This document shows positions 18,328 to 27,340 of a stretch of 64,000 bases of DNA, piece after piece (the first letter of the stretch is position 1; every line of letters starts with the position of its first letter). Source of the stretch: Desulfamplus sp. (GTDB lineage Bacteria > Desulfobacterota > Desulfobacteria > Desulfobacterales > Desulfobacteraceae); assembly GCA_015232455.1 (NCBI GenBank), contig JADFZQ010000007.1, positions 91,916-155,915 of the forward strand, read 5' to 3'. The translations under genes were made by a program, and so were the position numbers. A model generated the notes under the pieces. It was not told the origin of the DNA and made no database searches. It was given only the letters and a program-made list of their open reading frames with translations.

Positions 18328-19404
18328 CTATCTTATCTTAAGCGTGCTAAGTGAAATTAACGCAAGTGTGATTGCAATTATCCAAAACCTTACAATGACC
18401 TTAGATTCAGGCCACCCTTTTAACTCAAAATGGTGGTGAAGTGGTGCCATTCTAAAAATACGTTTACCATGGCTTATCTTAAAATATCCAACTTGAATAA
18501 TAACAGACATAGCCTCTATTACAAAAAGTCCGCCAACCACAAGCAATACAATCTCTTGTTTGGTAACTACAGCAATTGTTCCAAGAATAGCACCAAGTGG
18601 AATTGAGCCAGCATCACCCATAAATATTTGGGCAGGGTGGGCGTTAAACCACAAAAAACCCAAACCAGAACCAGCAAGAATACCACATATAATGCTTATC
18701 TCTCCACATGAGGCAATATGCTGAATTTGCAGATAATTGGCTATCCTAACATGGCTGGTTACATAAGAAAAGAGCATATATGTTACTGCTGCCACAATAA
18801 TAGGACCTATTGCAAGACCATCTAAGCCATCGGTAAGATTGACTGCATTTGATGTCCCTACAATCACAAGAGTTGCAAACGGAATATACCATATACCAAG
18901 ATCAGGTGAAAGCGATTTAATAAACGGAATAGTAATTCGCGTGCTAAAATCAGGACACTTGTATATAAGAAAACTTATTCCAAATCCTGCTATTATCTGA
19001 AGGATAAATTTGCCTTTTGCAGTAAGTCCCAAATTTCTCTTTTTTAACACTTTCTGGTAGTCATCAATAAATCCGATAAAGCCAAAAGATAAAATTGTAA
19101 GTAGTATGATAGTTACATAATGGTTTGAAATCCTTGCCCAAAGAAGCGTTGAAGCAACAATTGAAAACATAATGAGAATCCCACCCATAGTAGGAGTTCC
19201 CTCTTTTTCAAGATGGCTTTTGGGTCCGTCATTTTGAATAAACTGACCTATCTGCATTTTTGCAAGTTTTTTTATAACAATAGGACCAAGAAAGAAGCAG
19301 ATAATAAAAGCGGTCAAGCCGCCATAAATTGTTCTAAAGGTGATGTATCTAAAAATATTAAAAAAAGAGATTTCTGTATGTAGATTGTATAACTCGTAGA
19401 GCAT
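18328..19404 (-). CDS. mraY: Phospho-MurNAc-pentapeptide transferase MraY
   Basis: Integral-membrane enzyme that transfers phospho-MurNAc-pentapeptide to undecaprenyl phosphate, giving lipid I. It is 358 residues with about ten helices. Signature motifs: KEGTPTMGGILIMFSI, FIDDYQKVLKKRNLGLTAK (catalytic Asp pair), NAVNLTDGLDGLA, FNAHPAQIFMGDAGSIPLG, and the C-terminal PLHHHFELKGWPESKV. It is encoded between the murEF fusion and murD. Confidence 0.97.
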   Translation of the reverse strand: MLYELYNLHTEISFFNIFRYITFRTIYGGLTAFIICFFLGPIVIKKLAKMQIGQFIQNDGPKSHLEKEGTPTMGGILIMFSIVASTLLWARISNHYVTIILLTILSFGFIGFIDDYQKVLKKRNLGLTAKGKFILQIIAGFGISFLIYKCPDFSTRITIPFIKSLSPDLGIWYIPFATLVIVGTSNAVNLTDGLDGLAIGPIIVAAVTYMLFSYVTSHVRIANYLQIQHIASCGEISIICGILAGSGLGFLWFNAHPAQIFMGDAGSIPLGAILGTIAVVTKQEIVLLVVGGLFVIEAMSVIIQVGYFKISHGKRIFRMAPLHHHFELKGWPESKVIVRFWIIAITLALISLSTLKIR

Positions 19405-19524
19405 GATTTATCTTTTGGACTCCTTTTTGAAACTTTGCCGTCCGACCTTTGTATTATAAAACTTAAATAAGATTATATGCTTATTAGATTCTGTGTCTGA
19501 CAATTTGCGTTATTTATTTTAATA

Positions 19525-22500
19525 TTATTCATTGCAGCTGTTTAAATATTTTGTAAGTTCATCAACAACTATCTCCATTTTCATGCCACGAGAACCTTTT
19601 ATCAATATCCAGATATTTGTTTCACCTTTTTCTATCTCCTTATTATTTGGCTGTTCTTTTGTTTCTATCTCTTGTAAATTGCTATTTCGTAAAGTGTTTT
19701 CTAATCTTTTAATATATTGCAATAGAGAGCTAATTATCTCTTCTTTAGTTCCATGAAATATGTTGCTCTCTAAAAGAGCTGTTTTACCAATTTTAATAGC
19801 CTCTTTTGCCCCTCTTACAATCTCAAGAGCCATATCTCCATGTGCATAAAGCCTTGAAATTCCACTCTTTGCTGCCTCTTGACCAATCTCAAAATGGAGC
19901 TGCGGGCTTTTTTTGCCAAGCTCCAACATATCCCCAAGCACAGCAATTGATTCTCCAGCAGAAATTGACTCTCCAACTTTGTTCAAGCGGATATTTTGAC
20001 TGCTTAAACTCCTTAAAGTTTCAATGGCAGCTTTTACAGAACCTGGATTTGCGTTGTAGGTATCATTAATAATATGCAGCCATTGCAATGGATTAGAGAG
20101 CGATAAAGGGAAATCTATTATCTGCATTCTGCCAGAGGCAGGTTCAAAGTTAGAAAGCCCTTCTTGTATAGCTTGTTTTGGTATTTTTGCTGCAATGGCA
20201 GCAGCAGTTGCGGCAATGGCATTTTTAACCATGAATGGGGCAGGAGTCATTATTTTAATATTTTCAATTTTAGAATCCTCAATTTCAAGACTCTTGATTC
20301 TACGGTTATCAGTTCCAATATTCTCATTTATAAGATTATCAATGTTAGAATTCTTCAATTGAGAATTAATTTTAAAATTTTTGCAAAGATCAAAAGTAGT
20401 GCTATCTTGCTTTAGTGAGATATTAATTGCCGAAATATCACTATTTTCACTCTCTTCTAATCCAAAGAAAATCTTGTTGGAAATATTGGGGCATTTATCA
20501 GCTTTTTCGGCAATAATCTGCCATCTTGGGTCATCACGATTAATTATAATGGTGCTTCCTTGATTCATTCCCTCAACAATTTCAGCTTTTGCCCTTGCCA
20601 CATCTTCTACAGTTCCAAGCCCTTCTAAGTGTGCGTCAGTAGTGTTTGTTATAATCGCAATATCAGGACAGGCAATCTTTGATAATCTGGAAATCTCTCC
20701 TGGGTGGTTCATTCCCATTTCAATAACAGCCCATTCATGTTCTTTAGATAACTTTAAAAGCGTTAAAGGCACTCCAATCTCGTTATTTAGATTACCTTGG
20801 GTTGAAAGAGTAGTAAAATGTTGCTCAAAGATTGAGGCGGTCATTTTTCTTGTGGTTGTTTTTCCACTTGAGCCAGTAATTGCAACTACTTTCACCCCTG
20901 ATCTGACTCGTTGAAACCTTGCAGCCATTCCAAGTGCTTTTAGAGTGTCTTCTACTGGAAAAAAGCAAATGGGATGATTAGCAATATTATTTTCCAAACT
21001 GCTAATCATCTCTTTTTGTTCGTCTGTCAGCGATTCATAAAACACTTTTTCAACCACAAATCCTCTTACACCTTTATTTATCAAATCAAAAATAAAGGTG
21101 TGTCCGTCAAAACGCTCACCCTTAAGAGCCACAAAAAGCTCATCTTTTGTTATTGTGCGTGAGTCAGTTGAAACCGAAGTGAAAGTTATCTCTTCAAAAC
21201 TTGAGCTGCATTCAGATATTTTACTTGAACCACATGTAGATATTTCCAATGCGTTTAGAAGATCTGATACACTCCATGATATTGGCTTTTGTGGGGATTT
21301 TGCTTTTTGATAAGAAAGTTTTAATAGAGCATCTCTTAAAATGACTCTATCATCAAAATCAATTTTGCCTTGTGCTGTTATTTGATAGGTCTCATGCCCT
21401 TTACCAGCCGCAACAATAATATCGTCTGGCTCTGAAATATTAACCGCAATTTCAAGAGCTTTTGCTCTATCTGGCTCAACGATTATCTTCTTAGAGTCTA
21501 TTTCTGGTATCCCTTTAACTATTTCGCTTATAATTGTGTCTGGATTTTCTGATCTTGGATTATCTGATGTAATGATGGTTATATCGCTGTAACGGCAGGC
21601 AATATCTCCCATTATTGGTCGTTTTGTTTTATCTCTATCTCCTCCGCAGCCAAAAATTGAGATAAGCCGTGCTGGAGCCCTCATCTTTAGGGTTTTAAGG
21701 ATAGATTCAAGTGCGTCAGGGGTGTGGGCATAATCAACAAAAACATGGCGGTTAAATCCCAAAACTTCTATCCTCTCCAACCTTCCTGGGACACCATTAC
21801 AAGATTCAATCCCATTTTTGATAATTTCAGGAGAGATACCAATTGCATGACAAGCCCCAACAGCACACAAAATATTTTCAAGGTTAAACTGCCCTGTGAG
21901 TTTGGATTGAAATGTTATAAAATTATCCGTACCGCCTTCTGAACTTATATGAAGGCTGCCCTTTAATCCTGAAATATTGTCTTTAATGCTGCTTGACCAG
22001 ATATTATTGAAAGTATGGGAACTCTTCGTTGGAATATCTGTCCCTACAGTAATAGTGCGGATTTCAAGCCCTGATTCAGTAATCTGCCGCCCATAGGAGT
22101 CATTCACGTTAATAACTGCAACGCTATTTTTACTCTTTTTTCCTTTTTTAAGCTGTTTTGTGAAAAAACTTTTTTTACAAGCAAAATAGGCAGACATTGT
22201 TTTATGATAGTCAAGATGGTCTTGAGTAAGATTTGTAAAAACTCCAACATCAAACTCACAATCTCTAACTCTATGCAGATCAATTGCATGAGAAGATGCC
22301 TCCATTACAACATGAGTTACGCCAGCATCTCTCATAAGTGCAAGAATTTTGTGAAGATCAATAGATTCAGGAGTGGTTACTGGATTTTCAAATACTTGGT
22401 CATTGTATCTATAATTTACTGTACCAATAACGCCTGTTTTGCAGCCAGCAGCTTTTAAAATGCTTTCAATCAAAAATGCGGTTGTAGTCTTGCCGTTTGT

Positions 22501-22929
22501 GCCTGTTATGCCGATAAGTGTAATGCTATCAGAAGGATTTCCATAAAACCTTGCTGCAATTGATGACATTGCTTTGCGAGTGTCTTGCACTTCAACTACA
22601 ACGGGCTTTGAGGCTAAATATTTATTTGTATCAACTGAGTTTGAAAGAGATTTTTCAATCTCAGTTTTTCCAATCTTTTGTTCTGTGATAATGGCAACCG
22701 CACCATTTGAAATTGCCTGCCCAATGTAATTATGACCATCTGCCTTAAATCCTTTTATGGCAATAAAAAGTCCGCCTGTTTTTACTTCACCAGCATTTGA
22801 ATGAATAGATGTAATCTCTGGGTCATGGTTAGATAATATTTCATCTCCCATACTCAAGTGAGATAGATCAGGTTCAATTATCCGTCTCCAGACAGGACTG
22901 CAATTTTTTATTAAATAGGAGAGTTTCAA
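19525..22929 (-). CDS. murEF: MurE-MurF fusion: meso-DAP-adding and D-Ala-D-Ala-adding ligases
   Basis: One open frame of 1134 codons joins two consecutive cytosolic peptidoglycan ligases. Residues about 1-535 are MurE: P-loop GITGTNGKTTTAF near 140, DHLDYHKTM, and DNPRSENP near 455, the arginine motif that marks meso-diaminopimelate as substrate. Residues about 545-1134 are MurF: GSSGKTTTRKM near 686, NLNNEIGVPLTLL, MGMNHPGEISRL, and INDTYNANPGSVKAAI. An Asn/Ser/Ile-rich insertion of about 65 residues sits in MurF (near 850-910). The join has no stop or restart, so this is a true fusion rather than an overlap. The start is TTG. Confidence 0.95.
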   Translation of the reverse strand: MKLSYLIKNCSPVWRRIIEPDLSHLSMGDEILSNHDPEITSIHSNAGEVKTGGLFIAIKGFKADGHNYIGQAISNGAVAIITEQKIGKTEIEKSLSNSVDTNKYLASKPVVVEVQDTRKAMSSIAARFYGNPSDSITLIGITGTNGKTTTAFLIESILKAAGCKTGVIGTVNYRYNDQVFENPVTTPESIDLHKILALMRDAGVTHVVMEASSHAIDLHRVRDCEFDVGVFTNLTQDHLDYHKTMSAYFACKKSFFTKQLKKGKKSKNSVAVINVNDSYGRQITESGLEIRTITVGTDIPTKSSHTFNNIWSSSIKDNISGLKGSLHISSEGGTDNFITFQSKLTGQFNLENILCAVGACHAIGISPEIIKNGIESCNGVPGRLERIEVLGFNRHVFVDYAHTPDALESILKTLKMRAPARLISIFGCGGDRDKTKRPIMGDIACRYSDITIITSDNPRSENPDTIISEIVKGIPEIDSKKIIVEPDRAKALEIAVNISEPDDIIVAAGKGHETYQITAQGKIDFDDRVILRDALLKLSYQKAKSPQKPISWSVSDLLNALEISTCGSSKISECSSSFEEITFTSVSTDSRTITKDELFVALKGERFDGHTFIFDLINKGVRGFVVEKVFYESLTDEQKEMISSLENNIANHPICFFPVEDTLKALGMAARFQRVRSGVKVVAITGSSGKTTTRKMTASIFEQHFTTLSTQGNLNNEIGVPLTLLKLSKEHEWAVIEMGMNHPGEISRLSKIACPDIAIITNTTDAHLEGLGTVEDVARAKAEIVEGMNQGSTIIINRDDPRWQIIAEKADKCPNISNKIFFGLEESENSDISAINISLKQDSTTFDLCKNFKINSQLKNSNIDNLINENIGTDNRRIKSLEIEDSKIENIKIMTPAPFMVKNAIAATAAAIAAKIPKQAIQEGLSNFEPASGRMQIIDFPLSLSNPLQWLHIINDTYNANPGSVKAAIETLRSLSSQNIRLNKVGESISAGESIAVLGDMLELGKKSPQLHFEIGQEAAKSGISRLYAHGDMALEIVRGAKEAIKIGKTALLESNIFHGTKEEIISSLLQYIKRLENTLRNSNLQEIETKEQPNNKEIEKGETNIWILIKGSRGMKMEIVVDELTKYLNSCNE

Positions 22930-22966
22930 TGTTTTGGTTTTCCCATGTGTTTATCGTTTCACCATT

Positions 22967-25087
22967 TTACTGCTCTGATAATACTTTTTTTCCTACATCA
23001 GGTGCATTTTTGTATGAGTAGCGTGTCTTATGTTTTACTTGTTTCTCTTCGCCAATATCTGAAATTGGTCTGTTTTTTGAGACATTGTCATTAGGTGATA
23101 TTGCAGCATTAGAAGAACTCTTTGTATTTAGAACCTTTGTTGTTGGAGTAGTAGAAGGACTCTTTGTAGTTAGAGTAGTGTTGGAATTTACAATATCTAC
23201 TGTATTCATATCTGGTGGAATTTTAAGATAGTTAAAACATTCACTCATAATAGTTTTAACAGCAGGTGCAGCTACAATGCCTCCATAGTGAGAGCGTGGA
23301 GGCTCATCAACAACTACAAGTACCGCAATTTTAGGACTCTTTTCAGGGGCAAATCCAACAAAAAGAGCTGTATATTTATCCTTTGAATATCCTCCACCAT
23401 CTTTTGACGCTTTTTGGGCGGTTCCAGTCTTACCGCATACTGAATACCCTTCAATAGCAGAAGTTGTCGCTGTTCCCCCTGCTTCAACTACAGAACGCAT
23501 CATGTCTCTAATAGTTTGGGCAGTCTCTTTTGAGATAACCTGCCTAACTGGCTCTATTTTAGATTCTTGTTTAACCTCTCCGGACGCACTTAATACCTCT
23601 TTTATGATTCTTGGCTTGACTAAAAGCCCATCATTGGCAATAGCACTTATTCCTGTAATAAGCTGAAGTGCAGAAGATGTCATACCCTGTCCAAATGAGA
23701 TTGCGGCTGTATCAATTTTTGACCATCTTTTATAGTTACTAAGAGTACCTGTAGCGTCTCCTGGAGCTTCAATATTTGTCTTTTTACCAAAACCAAATGA
23801 GGTAAGAGTATCATACAACATCTTTTTCCCCATAAGCTCAGTTAGCTTTATTGCTCCTATGTTGCTTGAATATTTAATGATCTCTTTTAGTGTCAACCAT
23901 TCATACTTATGTGTATCTTTAACAGTTGCACCGCCTACCCTGTAAGCTCCATTTTCACAGAAAAAAAGAGATTTTGGTGTAGCATATCTATTTTCAACTA
24001 CTGCTGCTGCAACAAACACCTTCATTGTTGAGCCTGGCTCAAAAGTGTCTGAAACTGATCTATTTCTCCATGTGCTTCTATCAAAATCAGAAAAAGAGTT
24101 TGGATTAAAAGTTGGATAGTGTGCCATTGCAAGTATTTCACCTGTATCAGGTCTCATAACAATTGCTATGCCTGAAACAGCACTATTATCCTCAACCGCC
24201 TTTTGCAAAGCATTTTCTGAAATAAACTGTATTGTGCTGTCAATGGTTAAAACTAAAGAATCACCTTTTAGGCTCTCTCTTATATTTTTCTCTTCATTAT
24301 AATATCTTCCAGCCGCATCTTTTGTGATCTGTATTTTTCTGCTTTTACCTTCAAGGTTTTTATTGTAGCTAAATTCAAGCCCTTCAAGTCCTTTTCCATC
24401 TGCCCCAGTGATCCCTATAACTTGTGCTGCAAGCTCTCTATTTGGGTGAAATCTTATAACATCATCTTTAAAAAAGATTCCATTGAGCTTTAGCTGTTTT
24501 ATCTTATCTGTCTCAGCAGGTGATATTTTTCTTTTTATCCAGATAAAACTCTTTTTTGAGTTTAACTGCTTTTCAAGTAGATTTTTATCAATTCTAAGTA
24601 TAGATGCAAGAGACCTTGCCGTATCTTGCTTATTATTAATTATTGATGGATCAGCAGCAACAGATACAGTATCAATCGTAGTTGTTAGACGTTTTCTGTT
24701 TCTATCCATAATATCGCCGCGTTTCCCCTGAATTGCTATATTTTTAATATACTCTCTTTCAGCCTTCATAGTAAGATCAGTTGATTTGAAAATCTGTATA
24801 TCAACTGCCTTCATAGCAAGAAGAGAGATTACAGATATAAAAATCCACTGAATCACTGCAATTCTAAGATTTAGATTTTTATGCCTCTCAACCGCTGCAA
24901 CAAGTATTTTTTGTTTTTCTGCTGCTATATTAACGCTTTTGGGTTTTTCAAATTTTTTTGTATCAATCTTAGGTTTATTAGTTGATATATTAGTTTTCTG
25001 AATTCTTAGGTTTCTATCAGTTGGAACAGTTATCCTTCTTTTACTTTGTTCAACTTTATTAAAACTCCTTAGTTTTTCAGGAACCAT
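22967..25087 (-). CDS. ftsI: Septal transpeptidase FtsI (PBP3)
   Basis: Class B penicillin-binding protein that crosslinks septal peptidoglycan as partner of FtsW. A long basic cytoplasmic tail (about 1-75) is followed by one membrane helix (about 77-95) and a PBP-dimer domain with RGDIMDRNRKRL. The transpeptidase domain has all three motifs: STMK near residue 350, SSN near 405, KTGTAQ near 550. There is no PASTA domain; the last 70 residues are a Ser/Thr/Asn/Lys-rich tail. It lies 10 nt downstream of ftsL. Confidence 0.95.
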   Translation of the reverse strand: MVPEKLRSFNKVEQSKRRITVPTDRNLRIQKTNISTNKPKIDTKKFEKPKSVNIAAEKQKILVAAVERHKNLNLRIAVIQWIFISVISLLAMKAVDIQIFKSTDLTMKAEREYIKNIAIQGKRGDIMDRNRKRLTTTIDTVSVAADPSIINNKQDTARSLASILRIDKNLLEKQLNSKKSFIWIKRKISPAETDKIKQLKLNGIFFKDDVIRFHPNRELAAQVIGITGADGKGLEGLEFSYNKNLEGKSRKIQITKDAAGRYYNEEKNIRESLKGDSLVLTIDSTIQFISENALQKAVEDNSAVSGIAIVMRPDTGEILAMAHYPTFNPNSFSDFDRSTWRNRSVSDTFEPGSTMKVFVAAAVVENRYATPKSLFFCENGAYRVGGATVKDTHKYEWLTLKEIIKYSSNIGAIKLTELMGKKMLYDTLTSFGFGKKTNIEAPGDATGTLSNYKRWSKIDTAAISFGQGMTSSALQLITGISAIANDGLLVKPRIIKEVLSASGEVKQESKIEPVRQVISKETAQTIRDMMRSVVEAGGTATTSAIEGYSVCGKTGTAQKASKDGGGYSKDKYTALFVGFAPEKSPKIAVLVVVDEPPRSHYGGIVAAPAVKTIMSECFNYLKIPPDMNTVDIVNSNTTLTTKSPSTTPTTKVLNTKSSSNAAISPNDNVSKNRPISDIGEEKQVKHKTRYSYKNAPDVGKKVLSEQ

Positions 25088-25097
25088 TTTGAGAACC

Positions 25098-25448
25098 TTA
25101 CATATCCATATAGATAAGTTGATTTGGTGCTGGAATTATCAGATTAAGCCTTGTTGTGGCAATATAGGCTATTCTTTCTGGAGAGAGTAGCCTGTCATTT
25201 TCCATGCTTAAGGCATCTGTATATCCTTTAAGAGCCTTCTGTTTCTCTTTATGTTGAGAGATTCTAAATCCTGTCTCTGTATAACTCACCCTGCACCATG
25301 TATAGAGAAATAGCTCACCAAATAAAATAGCAATAATTGCTAACCATTTAATAAGACTTACCTTATTTTGCAAGGTTCTGCCATTAGTAATACTTTCTGT
25401 TTTATTACTCAAACTACCCTCAGAACTTAGTTTTCCTCTTTCGCTCAT
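25098..25448 (-). CDS. ftsL: Cell division protein FtsL
   Basis: Small bitopic divisome protein, 116 residues, assigned mainly by position between rsmH and ftsI. The cytoplasmic part (about 1-33) is Ser/Asn-rich, a membrane helix spans about 34-54, and the periplasmic part (ISQHKEKQKALKGYTDALSMENDRLLSPERIAYIATTRLNL) has heptad-like spacing and ends with the region typical of FtsL/DivIC proteins. It would form the FtsQLB complex with FtsQ and an unlinked FtsB. Confidence 0.85.
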   Translation of the reverse strand: MSERGKLSSEGSLSNKTESITNGRTLQNKVSLIKWLAIIAILFGELFLYTWCRVSYTETGFRISQHKEKQKALKGYTDALSMENDRLLSPERIAYIATTRLNLIIPAPNQLIYMDM

Positions 25449-25549
25449 GGACTATCCTTATTTTTATAAAGTTAGAAAATGGGTTACTCTATTTTAAAAA
25501 ATAAACTTACTAACTTACTTGATTAATTGAAATAAGTTTATTTAGTGAG

Positions 25550-26506
25550 TTAAAGTTTTTCAGCAACCCTAAGTTTAGCACTCCTTGATAGTGGATTTAG
25601 ATTTATCTCTTTTTGACTTGGTATAATTGGTTTTCTTACTACGGCTTTAAATTTAGGAACAAATCCGCAAAGACATTCTGGCAAATTTTTATGGCATGTG
25701 CAGCCATTTTCCCATGACCTTATGGAGTGCTTAACAACTCTATCTTCTAAAGAGTGAAACGATATTACACAAAGCCGACCGCCTTTATTAAGCATATTTG
25801 GAACATTGGCTATGAAATTTTTAAGATGTTCAAGTTCTCCATTCACCTCTATTCGCAATGCCTGAAATATACGGGTAGCAGGGTGAATTTTTTGGGTCTT
25901 CAAAAGTTTTACCGGCATCACTTGTTTCACAATATTTACCAAATCTATAGTTGTAGTTATGGGAGAGACTGTCCTTTTTTCAACAATCTTATGAGCTATT
26001 CTTTTTGACATACGCTCTTCACCATACTTAAAAAAAATATCTGCTAAAGCTGATTCACTATATTGATTTATAATATCTGCCGCAGTAGTTGTGTTTCTAT
26101 TATCCATTCTCATATCCAAAAACTCATCTTTTTGAAAAGAGAACCCTCTTTGACTCTCCATTAATTGGTGAAAAGATAGTCCCAGGTCAAGCAATATGGC
26201 GTCAACACCAGTTAATCCAAGTAAATCAAGAAATTTAGGCAATTCAGAAAAATTGCCATGAACAATGTTTATTCTATTATCTATTAAATTGCCTAAAGAT
26301 TTGGATAATACTACTTCTGCATTTTTAATAGCATCTATATCTTGATCAATGCCAATAAATCTTCCATTCGGAAATATATACTTAATGATTGATCTTGCAT
26401 GTCCACATCCACCTAAAGTTCCATCAACACAGATTGAGCCGGGTTTTAGATTCAAATAGTGGCAAACCTCTTCTTGAAGAACAGATATGTGAGTGAAAGG
26501 TTGCAT
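25550..26506 (-). CDS. rsmH: 16S rRNA (cytosine(1402)-N4)-methyltransferase RsmH
   Basis: SAM-dependent methyltransferase modifying C1402 in the decoding centre of 16S rRNA (MraW). Motifs: FTHISVLQEEVCHYL at the start, the SAM-binding DGTLGGCGHARSI, GVDAILLDLGLSFHQL, RGFSFQKDEFLDMRMD, ATRIFQALRIEVNGEL and VISFHSLEDRVVKH. A Cys-rich segment CTCHKNLPECLCG near the end is common in this family. I use the ATG at 26506, just after the mraZ stop; a TTG at 26530 overlapping mraZ is possible but adds residues not typical of the family. Confidence 0.96.
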   Translation of the reverse strand: MQPFTHISVLQEEVCHYLNLKPGSICVDGTLGGCGHARSIIKYIFPNGRFIGIDQDIDAIKNAEVVLSKSLGNLIDNRINIVHGNFSELPKFLDLLGLTGVDAILLDLGLSFHQLMESQRGFSFQKDEFLDMRMDNRNTTTAADIINQYSESALADIFFKYGEERMSKRIAHKIVEKRTVSPITTTIDLVNIVKQVMPVKLLKTQKIHPATRIFQALRIEVNGELEHLKNFIANVPNMLNKGGRLCVISFHSLEDRVVKHSIRSWENGCTCHKNLPECLCGFVPKFKAVVRKPIIPSQKEINLNPLSRSAKLRVAEKL

Positions 26507-26510
26507 ATCG

Positions 26511-26951
26511 TTATAAGCCAAGTGCTGCAATCTCCTCTTTTACTTCAGGTTTTTCAAGCTCTTGTTCCATTCGTCTGTTTTCCTCGTCCCATCTTGAGCG
26601 TGACCATATCTCAAAATGGTCAAGAACACCTACAAGAACTACATCAACATCAAGTTCTGCATACTCTCTTAATGGCGGTGGAATAAGTATCCTGTCTTGT
26701 TTATCACATAAACACTCACACGCATTGCCAAGAAAAAATCTCTTAAAGTGGCGTAAGTGGATGTTTTTGGCAGAAATTATCTTTTTTTCTATCTCTTTCC
26801 ATTCATTAAATGTATAGGCATATAGGCAGTTATCCATATTGGTTACCATTACTCCGTTACTTCCGCTGACTCTAAGGTAATCCCTAAACCTTGCTGGAAT
26901 TATAAGGCGACCTTTTGGATCAATGGTATGAAAAGAGCTTGACCTAAACAT
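26511..26951 (-). CDS. mraZ: Transcriptional regulator MraZ
   Basis: DNA-binding protein at the head of dcw clusters that represses its own promoter in species studied. It is 146 residues with two SpoVT/AbrB-like half-domains, each carrying the MraZ signature: DPKGRLIIPARFRDYL (about 10-25) and DKQDRILIPPPLREYAEL (about 80-97). The C-terminal helix is acidic. It is the first gene of the minus-strand dcw operon, and TGGAG repeats resembling MraZ boxes lie 12-40 nt upstream of its start. Confidence 0.96.
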   Translation of the reverse strand: MFRSSSFHTIDPKGRLIIPARFRDYLRVSGSNGVMVTNMDNCLYAYTFNEWKEIEKKIISAKNIHLRHFKRFFLGNACECLCDKQDRILIPPPLREYAELDVDVVLVGVLDHFEIWSRSRWDEENRRMEQELEKPEVKEEIAALGL

Positions 26952-26962
26952 TGTTTACTCAA

Positions 26963-26991
26963 CTCCATTAACTTAACTCCACAAAACTCCA
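26963..26991 (-). promoter_or_regulatory. MraZ-box-like repeats upstream of mraZ
   Basis: Read on the minus strand, TGGAG occurs three times: 26987-26991, 26977-26981 and 26963-26967. The first two have a 10-nt period (TGGAG, TTTTG, TGGAG). This matches the spacing of the TGGGN direct repeats that MraZ binds in other bacteria (established for the family), although here the fourth base is A. A possible TTGACT -35 element lies upstream at 27026-27031 with a weak -10. The role as autoregulatory operator is inference. Confidence 0.6.
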
Positions 26992-27224
26992 CTTTTCTTG
27001 CCAATTTTGCGGAAAAAGGGTATTAAGTCAAGTGAAATCTTTAAATAGGAGAGTTTTTTTTATGCAATCTTAAAGGTTTTTATCTTTATATATAACTGCA
27101 ATATAGCTATTGCTTATTTGATATAAAAACAATAAGTTATAATATGTTTTATCTTCTTTAACTATTAGTTAATGCTGTGTTGTTATGACAATAAGCGTTA
27201 TAAATTATGATGTTTAAAAAAAAG

Positions 27225-27239
27225 TGGAGTATTGTGGAT
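27225..27239 (+). promoter_or_regulatory. MraZ-box-like repeat in front of the siroheme/heme genes
   Basis: On the plus strand TGGAG (27225-27229) and TGGAT (27235-27239) occur with the same 5-nt spacer and 10-nt period as the mraZ-side copies. The surrounding bases AAAAGTGGAGT also match the mraZ-side repeat, so the two sites form a long-range inverted repeat across the 389-nt divergent region. The rest of the region is AT-rich with no gene; a TTGACA at 27266-27271 could be a -35 element for the plus-strand genes. Confidence 0.5.
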
Positions 27240-27340
27240 TATAAATATCACCTATTAATTTATTGTTGACATATTTAAGCTAATTGTAGTTCACTATCTG
27301 CTATTTTTTATGTTCATTCTATCCAAAGAGGATTGGCAAC

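Noticed and set aside
20000..20600. Possible separate genes within the MurF insertion region
   Set aside because: The frame is continuous with conserved MurF motifs on both sides; small frames on the other strand are low complexity.
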